DNA of 64,000 bases from Selaginella tamariscina (Eukaryota > Streptophyta > Lycopodiopsida > Selaginellales > Selaginellaceae): NCBI GenBank assembly GCA_003024785.1, contig PUQB01000222.1, positions 460,161-524,160 on the forward strand, written 5' to 3'. Within the stretch, counting starts at the first letter, position 1; each line of letters begins with the position of its first letter. This document shows positions 1 through 11,824 of the stretch, piece by piece. The notes below the pieces were generated by a model. That model was not told the DNA's origin and ran no database searches. It worked only from the letters and a program-made list of their open reading frames with translations. The translations under genes were made by a program, and so were the position numbers.

Positions 1-1756
1 CAACCATGTGAGCTTGAAATCGTTGTCTACATCCTTTGTAGATTGAACAGACTTAGCCTTCGATCTTACTGGGTTTCTTTGCAGACTTTTTCTGAGGGCT
101 CCCCTTCACTTGTCTGCTTCTTCTTCAGTGTTCCTTTTGAAAAGGATTCCATAATCCCCAATCATTTGGCAAAGATCTTATCTTCGGGCAAGAAATCAAC
201 ATCATCAGAAAGGATGTTTTCTTCCCGCCACCTGGGCAAAATCAACTGCTGCAATTTCTTCAACTCTCTGAGGAAAAAGACAGATTAATATACCAGCGAG
301 ATAAATCCCGCCCAAACAATTTGCTTACCCGGTATTCCGCAGATTGTGTATTCCCTGCGGTAGCTCTTTGTGGTCGCTGAAGAGATTCCCACACGGTGCG
401 TGTGTTTAAACTTCTCCCATATTTTCCTGTTGTAGTGGTTGTGTCGGCAGGTCCCATTCCGCTGATAACTTATGGTACTGCTCGATTGTGAGATTCGGCT
501 TAGCTAAAAATGCCGATCTTTTTGTCAGTTTCACGGGTATGCTCGGAAAGTTTTGTTGCCATCGTTCCTTTGTTGTGTTCCTGAGAAGTCGTTGGGCTGC
601 CGTTATGTTGCTGGCCACTAATGATGTAGTACTTAACTGATTTTCTATTCTCCGTCTGAACCTTCCTCATTTGTTCCGGTGTTGTGATCCACACTTTGTC
701 AGCGCCTTCCTTCTTTCATAGTATGGACACAAAACAGCATTATGTGGAACGGTATAAGAATTGTCGTCCTTCATCTTCTCCATGAGCTCAGCTACACGTT
801 CCTGGTTGAGTGGCCTGTAATTGAAGTTTGGGTTGACGCTGCAATATTTAACCCTACAAGGATAAATCTTATCATCCAACATCATTTCCTTGTGATTTAT
901 TGCAGCATGAGATGCCACAGGTGCAGCTGACAAAACGATTGATGATTTTCTTTTGCGATCCGAATCAAACATGTGTGATCCCGACTACAGCTGTTCTAGT
1001 GTTTTCGGTACACTCTTCCAGCTCCCAAAGCTCCCTAAGCAAATTGAACGTGATCTGTAGAGAACCTGAGACCGAGCCACCTCTCAATCTCCATTATGAT
1101 GTCGATGTGTTCTTCTTCAATGTGAAGAGGGGAAGATTGCTGCACTTGCTGATTTTCTGTATTGTGAAGCATATCTCCTGACAATACACCTACTCGATGA
1201 GTCTGAAGATTTTCAAAGTAGACATCCAGATGGATCCCCTCCATAGATGGGCTTTCATTGAGTTGAAGAAGAACTCCAAGGTCAACATCATTAGTGAACA
1301 CGTGAACGTCATTATCCACAAGTCAACAAAACCACCCGAAATTAATGTTGTAACTGACGACCTCTGGATCCGAGAACGTGACATTGGATGGAACAAGGCA
1401 TATGTGTCGAGAATCGTCCAATCTGGGTTCGCAGCCTGCTTTCGGGTGCTTGACTAGCGAATCTACTTTCCATTGTTTTTGCTTGTCCATGAGATGTGAC
1501 AGAGGTTAATTTGACACAGCCATGGTGCTCCAATGCGCTTCCCATTTTATCTTAAAATATGGCCAAGTTGATTCCAGAATCCCCCTGCCCATCTCTTCTC
1601 CTGCTCTTGTCTTTAATGTCACCTCAATTCCACATCTGAATACAAAAATGATTAGTTCAAGTATCCGAGTATAACAAATTTATTTTAATTTTTACCCAGA
1701 ATTTGACGACGACTCCATACTATGACTCGATCTCCTTGTTTGATCAAATCGTCCTT
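1..1756 (-). pseudogene. ParB/methyltransferase-like transposon gene, copy A (partial, broken)
   Basis: This is the 5' half of the gene that reads openly in copy C; the rest lies left of the window. Exon 1696-1756, an intron at 1636-1695, a long exon (about 329-1635) and a 61-bp intron (268-328) are at the same places as in C. The ParB-like segment (Y/FRPLNQERVAELMEKM and following) is recognisable at about 667-972. The reading frame is interrupted several times by small insertions and losses relative to C, so this copy probably makes no full protein unless some breaks are assembly errors. The 61-bp intron holds a degenerate copy of the element's palindrome (295-312). Confidence 0.7.
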
Positions 1757-1858
1757 CTGCAAAATAATACACTATGAATACAAATATATAAAAACGCACA
1801 CACACTTGTATAAACCCGAATATACAAAAATAATACACAGAGAGAAGTAGACGTAATT

Positions 1859-1945
1859 AACTGTCCGAAGCTCACATTTGTGTTAGTGCAAAAGAAAGAT
1901 AACATTTCGTTTTAGAACCACCACAAATGTGAGCTCTGGACAGTT
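1859..1945. repeat. Hairpin with 24-nt arms, copy A
   Basis: The arms 1859-1882 and 1922-1945 are near-perfect reverse complements (AACTGTCC…CACATTTGTG against CACAAATGTG…GGACAGTT), with a loop of about 39 nt. The hairpin lies 5' of the minus-strand ParB-like gene and before the first palindrome cluster. It is present at the same place in copies B and C. Confidence 0.75.
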
Positions 1946-2054
1946 TTACATAGATTCCTAGCTTTTACTCGAAATATTATGATAAGATGATAAAAGTAAA
2001 TAAAATGAGATATGCAACTTATATATACTAATACACATATATTCACATGGAAGG

Positions 2055-3527
2055 TGCGGCGGGATTAATCTCGCCACCCCTTCAATGCCTCCTGAAAGAG
2101 TGGGCGGGATTAATCTCGCCACCTTTCTGGAGGCCTTGAACGGGACTGGGAATTAATCTTGCCACCCTTCTCGGTCTCAAGAGAACTGGCAGGATTTATT
2201 TCTCACACCTTCAGTGACTCCAGAAAGGGGGCGGGATTAATCTCGCCCACCATGTAAGTGATGGTTAAATGAATTTCCCCACCCTTCTCAATTCTCTCCA
2301 TTGGTATGTTGAAAACCTTCTACGTCTTAGACAGAAACGTTTGGGATTGGTCCGACTCACCAATGGAGAAACAAAGGAAGGGTGGCGGGATTCATTCCTC
2401 CAACAGGCATTGAAGGCTCGGTGGGATTAATCCTGCCGCCCTGGGCCTTCACTCGGTCCCTATGCGGTGGGATTAATCATGCCGGACGCCAATTCCCTGT
2501 GGATTAATCCCGCCGCCTAGGCACTTCAGGCAGGCCAATGCGGCGGGATAAATCCCGCCGATTCCACGCAGGGCATGCGTACGCGGCGAGATTAATCCCG
2601 CGTCCCAGGCCCTTCACTCAAGCCTTAGTCGGCGGGATTAAATCTCGCCGAACGCCAATGCCCTGTGCGAAATCTTGCGGGATTAATCCCGCCGCCTAGG
2701 CCCTTCAGGAAGGCCAATGGGCGGGATAATCCCGCCCGATTCCGCAGGCATGCGTACGCGCGGGATAAATCCCGCCGATTCCGCGCAGGGCATCATGCGT
2801 ACGCGCGGGATTAATCCCGCCCACCATGTAAGGGATGGTGAAATTAATCCCACCACCCTTCTCAGTTCCCTCCATTGGTATTTTGTAAACCTTCTTCGCT
2901 CAGACAGAGTTAGTCGGGATTGATTCAACATACCAATGGAGAAAAAAGAAGGGTGGCGGGATTAATCCCGCCACCGGGTAATGAAGGTTCGGAGAGACTA
3001 ATCCCGCCGCCCTCTCGTAAATCATGCGCTCACACATATATATTGGCTGCGGCATTTTGAACAGGGATGGGTGGGGGCGGGATTAATCCCGCCGCTTATA
3101 TCCTGCGGAAGTGCCTGAGCGGCGGGATTAATCCCGCCGCCCTCTGCGAAGGGCATGAGCGTGGGGCCGGATTAATCCCGCCGTTCATGTCCTGCGTGAA
3201 TTCCCTGGGCGGCGGGATTAATCCCGCCGCCTTACGCGCAGGACATGTCATGCAGGCTCTTCGGTTAGCCTTCCGTGCAGGATCTTTCATGCAGGCTCTT
3301 CGGTTAGCCTCATGAGCGGCGGGATTAATCCCGCCGCCCATCCCTGTAAATGCCCTGCGCGAAATCCGGCGGGATTAATCCGCCATTAGGGCCTTCACAC
3401 AGGCCATTGCCGCGCAGGGCATGGGTGAGCGGCGGGATTAATCCCGCCGCCATGGCCCAACCATATAGCGGCGGGATTAATCCCCGCCGAGGCATAAACC
3501 TATAGCGGCGGGATTAATCCCGCCGCT
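2055..3527. repeat. Palindrome cluster 1, copy A (GGCGGGATTAATCCCGCC units)
   Basis: Dozens of exact or near-exact copies of the 18-bp palindrome GGCGGGATTAATCCCGCC stand about 40-70 bp apart. The spacers are GC-rich and are themselves related and partly inverted, for example CCTAGGCCCTTCAGGC and GCGCAGGGCATGCGTACGC. Common variants are ATTAATCTCGCC and GGCGAGAT. The cluster is bounded on the left by the hairpin region and on the right by microsatellites. It lies upstream of the minus-strand gene. ORFs here translate as AGLIPP/GGINPA runs, which are artefacts of the repeat. Confidence 0.95.
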
Positions 3528-3539
3528 CGAGGGCTTAGC

Positions 3540-3613
3540 GTGTGTGCGAGAGATAAAATTAATAAATAAAAATTATACAGATAAAAACACACACATATAT
3601 ATATGTGTGTGTG

Positions 3614-3644
<31 letters not shown>

Positions 3645-4272
3645 GTATAGGAGTGTACGTGTGTGTGCAAGAGATAGATAAATAAATAAAATTATACAGT
3701 ACTGGTACACATAATATATGTGTGTACATAGGTATATATATGTGTGTATATGTATATCGTGTGTATGCGTGTGAGCGAAACAAATAAAATCATACAGATA
3801 AACAAACACACACACACATATATATACACAGGAGTGTGCGTGTGTGTGCGAAAGATAAAACTAATAAATAAATAAAATTATACAGATAAACACACACATA
3901 TATGTGTGTATATAGATATATAATCCATAGAGAAAGAGAGAGAGTCTGTGAATATATAAGCATATATATAAACTAGTGTTGTATGTATGTATATATGTAT
4001 ATAGGTATATATATATGTGTATATGTATATTGTGTGTATGCGTGTGTGAGCGAAACAAATAAAATCATACAGATAAACAAACACACACACACACACACAT
4101 ATACATACACAGGAGTGTGCGTGTGTGTGCGAGAGATAAAACTAATAAATAAATAAAATTATACAGATAAACACAACATATATATATGTGTGTATATAGA
4201 TATATAACCCATATGAATATATAAGCATATATATAAACTAGTGTTGTATACTATTTGTTAATATGCATTGAT

Positions 4273-4317
<45 letters not shown>

Positions 4318-4584
4318 AAAGCAGTGTGCGTGTGTGTGGGAGAGATAGATCAATAAAAAAAAATTTACAGATACTGGTACACATAATATATGTATGTATA
4401 TATGTATATAGGTATATATATATATGTGTATATGTATATCGTGTGTATGCGTGTGTGAGCGAAACAAATAAAATCATACAGATAAACAAACACACCCACA
4501 CACACATATACATACACAGGAGTGTGCGTGTGTGTGCGAGAGATAAAACTAATAAATAAATTATACGCACACTCCTATACATAT

Positions 4585-4617
<33 letters not shown>

Positions 4618-4620
4618 CAG
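3540..4620. repeat. TA/TG/CA microsatellite field, copy A
   Basis: Alternating runs of (TA)n, (TG)n and (CA)n contain a recurring block built from GAGTGTGCGTGTGTGTGCGAGAGATA, then AATAAATAAAATTATACAGATA, with a unit of roughly 250-300 bp repeated about four times. The block structure shows a decayed tandem repeat rather than plain simple sequence. No gene is seen; the Tyr/Ile/His-rich ORFs are translation of microsatellites. Confidence 0.85.
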
Positions 4621-4649
4621 ATCTCACCTGTGTGCACAGCCGCCGCCGC

Positions 4650-5580
4650 CGATTTCACAGCCGCCGCCTCTTGAAACCCTAAGAATATACCTAAACCCTA
4701 AAGGAATTAAATATATATATTAACCCTAATAGAATATTCCTTCTGAGAATATACTTAAACCCTAAAAAGAATAAAATATAGATTCGCCCTAAACGAATAT
4801 TCTTTCATTATATTATTAGCGCGTGCGTGTGCGTGGGTGTATCACATACACCCCAAAAATATAAATCATGCAGGGATTTAACATGTGTGTGTCCATGAGA
4901 GTGTTAAAGTTTCATGTGTATCAATACATACATACACATTGCATATATTAATACACATAATATATACATACACACGTGTATACACACAGACATACATACA
5001 TATTACATGGGTTTAGGGTTTAGGGTTTAGGGTTTTGGATTTAGGATGGATCATGCATGGTGTGTATGTATGAGAGAAGAGAGAGTGTTGAAAAATTATT
5101 TTTGTACACATTGCATATATTAGTACACATATATACTTACACATATTATACACAGATATACATACATAGTATATGAGAGAAGAGAGACAGTACATATTAT
5201 GGATCATGCATGGTGTGTATTATACACACAGACATACATACATATTAGTACATAATATTAAGAGACCGAGTACATATTATAGATCATGCATGGTGTGTAT
5301 GTTTGAGAGAAGAGAGACAGTACATATTAACATGGATCATGCATGGTGTGTATGTATGAGAGAAGACAGAAAGTACACATATATACATACAGAGTACACA
5401 TATATACATGCACACGTGTATACACACAGACATACATACATATTACATGAGTAAATTCATTGTGTTACATATTAGGGTTTTAGGATGGATCATGCATGGT
5501 GTGAAGAGAGAGTGTTGAAAAATTATTTTTGTACACATGTATACACAGGGTTTAGGGTTTAGGGTTTAGGGTTTGCTCCC
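4650..5580. repeat. Telomere-type repeats, AAACCCTAA boxes and GATCATGCATGG repeats, copy A
   Basis: Starting at 4671 are several AAACCCTAA boxes spaced by tens of bases. Short perfect runs of TTTAGGG occur at about 5009-5035 and 5546-5572. Between them a unit containing GATCATGCATGGTGTGTATG followed by GAGAGAAGAGAGACAGTACA recurs about five times. All parts recur in copy C, and in part in B. This is element-internal, non-coding DNA. Confidence 0.8.
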
Positions 5581-5838
5581 AACAAGCTTAATATAAATAT
5601 TACACATGTAAATTCAATGTGTTACATACACACAGATTGAGTACATATATCATACATGCGTTGAACATGATGTTTTTAAAGAAGCAACATATTTCTTCAG
5701 TTTGGTTTAGGGTTGTGCATGTGTGTGCATATGTGTTTTTGTAAGTTCTTGTAATGCGTGTGTAAATTTATGATTGTGTTTATATATGTGTGCAAAACAA
5801 ACATCGAATAATTAAGAAAATAATATTAATAAACACAC

Positions 5839-6238
5839 TATGAACATATTTTAAATTATACATAATATATATGATTTTATCTAATATATAGCCATATATA
5901 GTTTTAATAATATATATTAATTTAATATTGATAAAAAGGTTTAACATTGAAATATTCTTGAAATAATAAGAAATTAATTGAGAAAATCCCATTAATATAT
6001 ACAAATGTAAATTAAGTACTCAAATAATTAACTAAATTAATTATCATAATCATGTTTAATATTGGAATATTCTTGGAATAATAAGAAAATAATAAAGAAT
6101 ATCCCATTAATATAAAGAAGATTAATTACTCAAGTAATTAAGGAAATGATATTAATATATATATTATTAAAACTATATATGACTATATATTAGATAAAAT
6201 GATGTATTATTATGTATAATTTAAAATATGTTCATAGT
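5839..6238. repeat. AT-rich inverted duplication, copy A
   Basis: Arms at about 5839-5921 and 6151-6238 are near reverse complements (…GAACATATTTTAAATTATAC against GTATAATTTAAAATATGTTC…). They enclose about 230 bp whose flanks (GAAAATCCCATTAATATA) also occur as direct repeats. The same structure is in copy C; copy B has only one arm. The surrounding 5.6-6.75 kb is AT-rich with no gene. Confidence 0.75.
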
Positions 6239-6799
6239 GTGTATTAATTTAATATTGATAATAAGGTTTAACACATGAATATTCTTGAAATAATAACAAA
6301 TTAATTGAGAAAATCCCATTAATATATACAAATGTAGAATAATTACTGCAATAATTAAGAACAAGACTAATTTAATTATGATAATCAGGTTTAATATTAG
6401 AATATTCTTCAAATATTAATAAAATATTAAAGAATATCCCATTGATACTAGGAAATGAAAACTAAATACTCGAGTAATTAAGAAAATAATAATAATAAAC
6501 AGACTATGAATATATTTTAAATGATACATAATAATCAATTTATTTATTGTATAAGTATATATTTATATATATATATATAATATAAATATACTTGAATACT
6601 AAGAATGTAGAATATAGTCTAAAATTTCGTAATATTAAACAGCTTGAATCACTTGAATAACATTAAATGCAATTTTAAAATACTCATTGGAACTGGAGAG
6701 TATATATGTCAGAGTGTCGGATATTTGTGTCAACTCATCTTAAATTTTATTTTCTGTTCTTTTTAAAAATTTGAATTTCTGACATATGTATTGTCGGTC

Positions 6800-6996
6800 T
6801 GACATGTAAATTTGAAAATGCATTTAATTTCCCACTCAAATTCAGATCTGGTTCTTTCTCCGGCAAGGGTTTCTTCATTTCTGTATTTTTCACTCTTTAG
6901 ATCTTCTTTTTTCTTCATAGTGATCATCTCAGGAGCGAGATTAAATTGGGTGCTATTCTTTATAGGAAAGCACGGCGCCTTCAGTGCTGTTTACAA
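6800..6996 (+). promoter_or_regulatory. Putative 5' exon of the transposase gene with splice donor, copy A
   Basis: A stretch conserved in all three copies inside otherwise fast-changing DNA ends in TTTACAA|GTAAGTATT, a good plant splice donor. The next good acceptor is TTTATGTGCAG at 8212, immediately before the transposase ATG. The simplest reading is a 5' exon followed by an intron of about 1.2 kb that contains the whole second palindrome cluster. An ORF ending FIGKHGAFSAVYK covers the exon, but whether it is translated is unclear. The start is approximate. Confidence 0.45.
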
Positions 6997-7159
6997 GTAA
7001 GTATTATAAACAAATTTAAAAATACTTATAAAGATTCACTCTCTTACATTCTCTCTTAAAATTACAATTTAGGGGTTTAGAATGCATTAGGATTATAATA
7101 TATTCCGTTAGGGATTTATCCGTTTAAATATCCTTTTAACTTAATATTCTAGGTTAACC

Positions 7160-8066
7160 GGGCGGCGGGATTAATCCGGCCATTTCTTTTTCGCCTCTTC
7201 GAAGAGGTGGCGGGATTAATCCCGCCACCATCTCGGGCAATGCTTCTCCGCCACTGAAAAAGAGTGGCGGGATTAATCCCGCGATAACCTTCTCAACTGA
7301 TGAAGAGTTACCAGAATTTATTAGAAAAGAGTTGTCGGCGGATTAATCCCGCCAACCATTTTAGGAGGCAGGGAAGGGGTGGCGGGATTAATCTCGCCAC
7401 CACTTCCTGTTTTAAAGATTTGGGGACAGGATTTATCCCGAGATCTCTTTGAAATCATAGTTTTGGAGAGAGTTATGTGCGGGTTTAATCCCGCCACCCA
7501 TTCCCCGTCGTAAGAATTGTGGGCGGGATTAATCCCGCCTTGGACTCCCTCCGACAAGGAAGAGCCGGCGGGATTAATCCCGCCGCCTCTTCCTCCGGGG
7601 GGAGTCCGGGGGATTAATCCCGCCGACTCTCTCCGGCGAGGATGAGTCGGCGGGATTAATCCCGCCGGACTCCCTTCCTCGTCGGAGAGAGTCGGCGGGA
7701 TTAATCCCGCCGGACTCCCCCGAGGAGGAAGAGGCGGCGGGATTAATCCCGCCGGCTCTTCCTTGTCGGAGGGAGTCCAAGGCGGGATTAATCCCGCCGA
7801 CTCTCTCCGAAGGGGTTGAGTCGGCGGCGGGATTAATCCCGCCGGACTCCCTTCCTCGTCGGAGAGAGTCGGCGGGATTAATCCCGCCGGACTCCCCCGA
7901 GGAGGAAGAGGCGGCGGGATTAATCCCGCCGGCTCTTCCTTGTCGGAGGGAGTCCAAGGCGGGATTAATCCCGCCGACTCTCTCCGAAGGGGTTGAGTCG
8001 GCGGCGGGATTAATCCCGCCGACCGTTCCTCGTCGGAGGGATTCGTGGGCGGGATTAATCCCGCCC
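7160..8066. repeat. Palindrome cluster 2, copy A
   Basis: About twenty copies of GGCGGGATTAATCCCGCC or close variants occur here, from about 7560 on at a regular spacing near 40-46 bp. The spacers (GACTCTCTCCG…, CTTCCTCGTCGGAG) are themselves imperfect palindromes of the form GACTC…GAGTC. The cluster lies just upstream of the transposase coding start and probably inside intron 1. Confidence 0.95.
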
Positions 8067-8212
8067 ATCAGTTGTATTAATCAAACATGAGATATTATCT
8101 CTAAACATAATTATGTATTATTGCATATGCATATTATTAAGTAACCGTAATTCAGATTTCTTAAAATATTGCATAAACAGATATCATAAATAATACAATT
8201 ATTTATGTGCAG

Positions 8213-11200
8213 GACAATATGTTTAATACTGGAGATAAAGTATGTCTTCTTCGGAACAACGAGATAGTTGGCACTGGAACTGTGGAAGTTCGAGATAATA
8301 ATGCATCATGTCACAATATTGCCCAAGGATCTTGTGTGTACGTATGGGTGAACACCATTTACAAGCATGTTGAGGTTCTGGGAATGGAATTTGAGGAGGG
8401 TTCTCCTGTATTGTGGAATTTGGATGAAGTCAAGGCTGACACAGAATATGCAGAGTCACAAACAAATAGTAGCACGAGTTTACCAGATGATGGCTTGCCT
8501 GCTGTGATGGATGAGGTGATTCTCTTTCTTCGTGAGATTGAAGTCGGAAGAGGCATCATCACAGCTATAAATCCAATGGAAGCAGTGTCAGAAGAGAAAC
8601 TAGGGTCCGACTTCGTGGGTGTAGTTGTGACAGAGGTTTCACCTAATGGCACATTGTATCCTGGATCCCTCGTGAGGTGGCGAACATCTGAATTAAGACG
8701 GCAAGATGGTTCAACATATTCTGGGTTGGATTTCAATAATAACAACCCGGAAGAACAACTCATATTTGAAGAGGTTCCTTGCATTGGTCCTATTGTAAGA
8801 AAAAGGCGATTCATGGGTTGTAGATCTTCCCCTGCAAGTTTCAGCAAGAGGGTAAAGATGGATCCTACATCTTCCGAAAGTGTTACGAGCATTTCCACGA
8901 TTGACTGTTGCAAGAAGAAGTGTTGTCAGATGGCAGACCGGAATGAAATTACCCAATGTAGACATGTCTTTCGTATGCTCACCCAAAAGCAAAGGCATGA
9001 GTTTGTATATGCTGCACTAACTGGGTGTATTGATGGAATGGCCTCGGACACAGGTTATCAGAGTACATCCATGGTATTTAATAAGGTGGCCATCTGCTTC
9101 AAAGCTTGGTACAGTATATACGGGATCCCAAAGACCACGTTCTACCGTCGGAGGGATGAGTGGCTAGATGGAGCGCGAACCTCAGTTCATGGGAACACTG
9201 CTTGGTCAAAACCCGCTCTCACATCATGGCAGCCATAGAGATACTCAAGGCTTTTGTGGAAGCAAATGCAGACAGGATGCCTCACAAATGCCGAACCACA
9301 AATGCAGGGGTCAGGGAAAATCTCAAGGTTTTACCTTCAATCTACACTCAATTGAAACTGTGTGAACATGTGAACAAGTGCCTCAGTTTGATGGGGCTCC
9401 AAGCAATCTGCACTGGTACCTTCAACAACATATGGAATACTCATTTTAAGGATGTGGAGATTGCAAAACACTCTAGCTTTTCTAAGTGTGACACTTGTAC
9501 ATCATTGAAGGCTGCAGAGGCTTGTGCAAAAACCTTGGTGGAGATCACTACCATTCAAAGGAAGATGGAGGCCCACATGATTGCACAACAAACTTGTCGG
9601 TCTCAGTACTATGCACACCGCATGCTTTCTGTGTCACGCCCATCAGAGTACCTGTGCTTGATCCATGACAAGATGGATCATTCAAAGACCAGCATTCCAA
9701 AGCTCTTTGCAACACCAAAGTGCCTTGGAAATGTCATGAAACTTCCGATTTCTTTAACAGGTGTGCTAACACATGGACACGGTTGTGAGTCATATGGACA
9801 CTTTTCACTTCCACATTGGTCTAGCGACTCCAATTTCACTATTGGGTCGTTAGCCATGTGTTTCAGAAACCTTGAAGCCCACTCACAGACAAGTCCTATC
9901 AGTGATCTCAAAGTGAAGAAACAACACCTTCAACCTTTACATAATGCTCTCATGAACACGTCTGCACTTGAGGCTACTTGGGAATATGAGAGGCATTGTC
10001 AGCAACCTGCACAAAAAACAGATGGCCCTGTTGAGAGTTCAGGTTCAGTGGAGGGATCTAGCTCAAATAGTGTACATGTGTCCTCAACATCAAATAAGCT
10101 TCCTCGTCATTTGCTTTTACAGATGGATAATTGTGCAGGCGAGAACAAAAATAGGTAAATCATTTTACTTAAGGGTTTCTCAAGCTCATACTTACTTTTA
10201 TTTTCTAGATATGTGCTAGCATACTTGTCAATGCTTGTTGCCAAAGGTGTGTTTGAAACAATCACGCTCAGTTTCCTTATGGTTGGTCACACTCATGAAG
10301 ATATTGATGCGTTCTTCAGCAAGGTCTCCAACTCTACAAAAAGGACAAGTGCACTTACCTTACCGCATATGATGAATCTTTTTGAAAATTGCATCTCCAA
10401 AAAAAGTTGTGCTTTGCTTGTGACTGAGGTGCCAGACTTCAAAAAATTTCTCAAGGAGTATATAAAAGAAGGGAGTGATTCTTTAGTTGGTCACCTTGTG
10501 CCGCTACAATTCTTTTTCTCCATACGAGATGGTATACCTATTATGCAGTACAAGTTACGGCCATCAGAGCAGGAGTGGTTACCTGAAAGAGGGCTTAATG
10601 CTCTTCAAAAGTGGAGAGGATGGAAAGCCACTTCTCCCAAAAGGACAACCAGACCTATTCCATTGAGTGCCCAGCTCAAGGAACAAGAGGTTATTATTGA
10701 TGGCATCAAAAAATATGTGACATGGGTTCAAAAATCGATGCCAAAGAATTCTGATAAGGCAACTGGTTACTCAGAACTATAAGCATGTGGTCAACTATGG
10801 GAGACTATTGTTCGAGAGTTGGAAGGGCCTACTGTCACAAGTACAGAATTGCAACACCCTTTCTGGCTTAAAACAAGGTGGCGAGAGGAGATTGAAATGA
10901 CATCACTGAGCATAGACGACATAGAAGCCAGTAGTGATGTGGAAGTGCAAACCCACACTTTGTTGGACAAAGGAACCAAAAACCTAAAGCATACTTTGAT
11001 TGCTGCAAGGATCTTCAAAAACTAATGATGGTTCAGATGCGTCATATAATCAGCCTATTTGGATGGGTCAAATTATCGACACACTGAAGTAATCACAAAA
11101 AATAGTATTGTTAAGGTTGCATGGTTCAAACCACAAAAAAGGTGACACGAAAAGGAGAGCGAAGATATAATGGATGCCTAGAGAAAACATGGTCTCCCAA

Positions 11201-11321
11201 TCAAAAAGACCCAGCATGTTTTATAAATGTTAAATCCATTCGATATGGGTGGATGTCAAGAAGCGTTGATAAAGTCACGATTAACAAAACTGCAAGGGAA
11301 TGTATGTTTTCTGAAGCTTAA
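8213..11321 (+). pseudogene. DUF7869-type transposase-like gene, copy A
   Basis: The coding exon starts after the acceptor TGTGCAG, with ATG at 8219. Two N-terminal modules (VCLLRNNEIVGTGTVEV…, VILFLREIEVGRGIITA…) resemble En/Spm TNP1-like domains. They are followed by a Cys cluster CCKKKCC, a KAWYSIYGIPKTTFYRR segment, HGNT, FSKCDTC, IHDKMDHSKT, MDNCAGENKNR and MVGHTHEDIDAFFS. The last three fit an RNase H-like D/D/E site. A 54-bp intron (10155-10208) falls inside the NCAGENKNR-YVLAYL motif. Relative to B there is a one-base loss near 9200 and further small differences after about 10590, 10780 and 11030, so the frame is not continuous. The first 345 codons and the central part are each open. 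This is probably the autonomous transposase gene of the family, now damaged or affected by assembly indels. Confidence 0.75.
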
Positions 11322-11797
11322 AGCAATTACAAAATTATAAAATATCATATATTTAATATTCATAATTATTATAAACTCTTTAATAATAGTACCAAATTGT
11401 ATACTTAACTATATAAATTTAAAAAATGATATGGAAGATTGACTATATTATTATAGGATTTTATATATATATTATTATTACTACAAATTTTAATTAATAA
11501 TGTTATATTAAATATTAATATTTTAATAACAACATCAATATTTATATAATGTACCTCTTATGCTCTTCCTTAATTGTTATATTAGGCAATATATTATATA
11601 TTTAATACATTCTACTTTTATAATGTTATTAATTTTGTTCAATGAATGCTATAATTTATTAAAGGGTAGAATACAAAATAGAATATTCTAAAGAATATTC
11701 TCTTTTCAAACATATATTCTAAAGAATATTCCTTTAATATTAGAAAATGCTAATTAAATAGCTAAAATTGCTAATTATTAGGAAATGGGACTATAGC

Positions 11798-11824
11798 CAT
11801 GCCCATTTTAGTTACAACTTGCAT
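11798..11824. repeat. Right terminal inverted repeat, copy A
   Basis: The 27 bp ending GTTACAACTTGCAT match, as reverse complement, 25 of 27 bases of the left end of copy C (51716-51742). Directly to the right is LTR sequence. Confidence 0.8.

Larger units (their letters stand above)
1..11824 (+). mobile_element. Copy A of a ~15-kb TIR DNA transposon (left end outside window)
   Basis: Base 1 matches copy C near 54823, about 3.1 kb inside that copy's left end, so A starts outside the window. It then follows the same order as B and C: minus-strand ParB/methyltransferase-like gene, hairpin, palindrome cluster, microsatellite and telomere-type filler, AT-rich DNA, short putative exon, second palindrome cluster, plus-strand transposase-like gene, terminal repeat. 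Its right end (…AACTTGCAT) is the inverted partner of the left end of C. Base differences show A and C are sisters and B is more distant, for example in the transposase around 8219, 8386 and 8832. Immediately right of A is the interior of an LTR, so A seems to have inserted into that retroelement. The orientation given is that of the transposase gene. Confidence 0.85.

Noticed and set aside
2055-3527. Centromeric satellite interpretation of the palindrome clusters
   Set aside because: The clusters are only 0.8-1.5 kb, occur at fixed positions within a transposon and are bordered by genes of that element, so they are element parts rather than a satellite array.
3559-4627. Tyr/Ile/His/Thr-rich ORFs such as YTHIYIYI
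   Set aside because: Translation of TA/TG/CA microsatellites, with no protein family and no conservation beyond base repeats. The same applies to 19428-19885 and 58408-59695.
7160-8066. Possible CRISPR-like array (regular repeats and spacers)
   Set aside because: The repeat is a perfect palindrome, the spacers are related to each other and repeated, there are no cas-like genes, and the context is a plant nuclear transposon.
7574-8068. Open frames of up to 167 codons across the palindrome clusters (GGINPA / AGLIPP repeats), also at 18834-19398 and 62428-62736
   Set aside because: They exist on both strands and in several frames because the palindrome has no stop in those frames. They lack starts, splice context and conservation of frame between copies.
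8359-8913. Long minus-strand ORF of 184 codons opposite the transposase gene (also 23900-24283 and 63108-63902)
   Set aside because: Shadow of the plus-strand coding exon, which has recognisable motifs; the minus reading has none.
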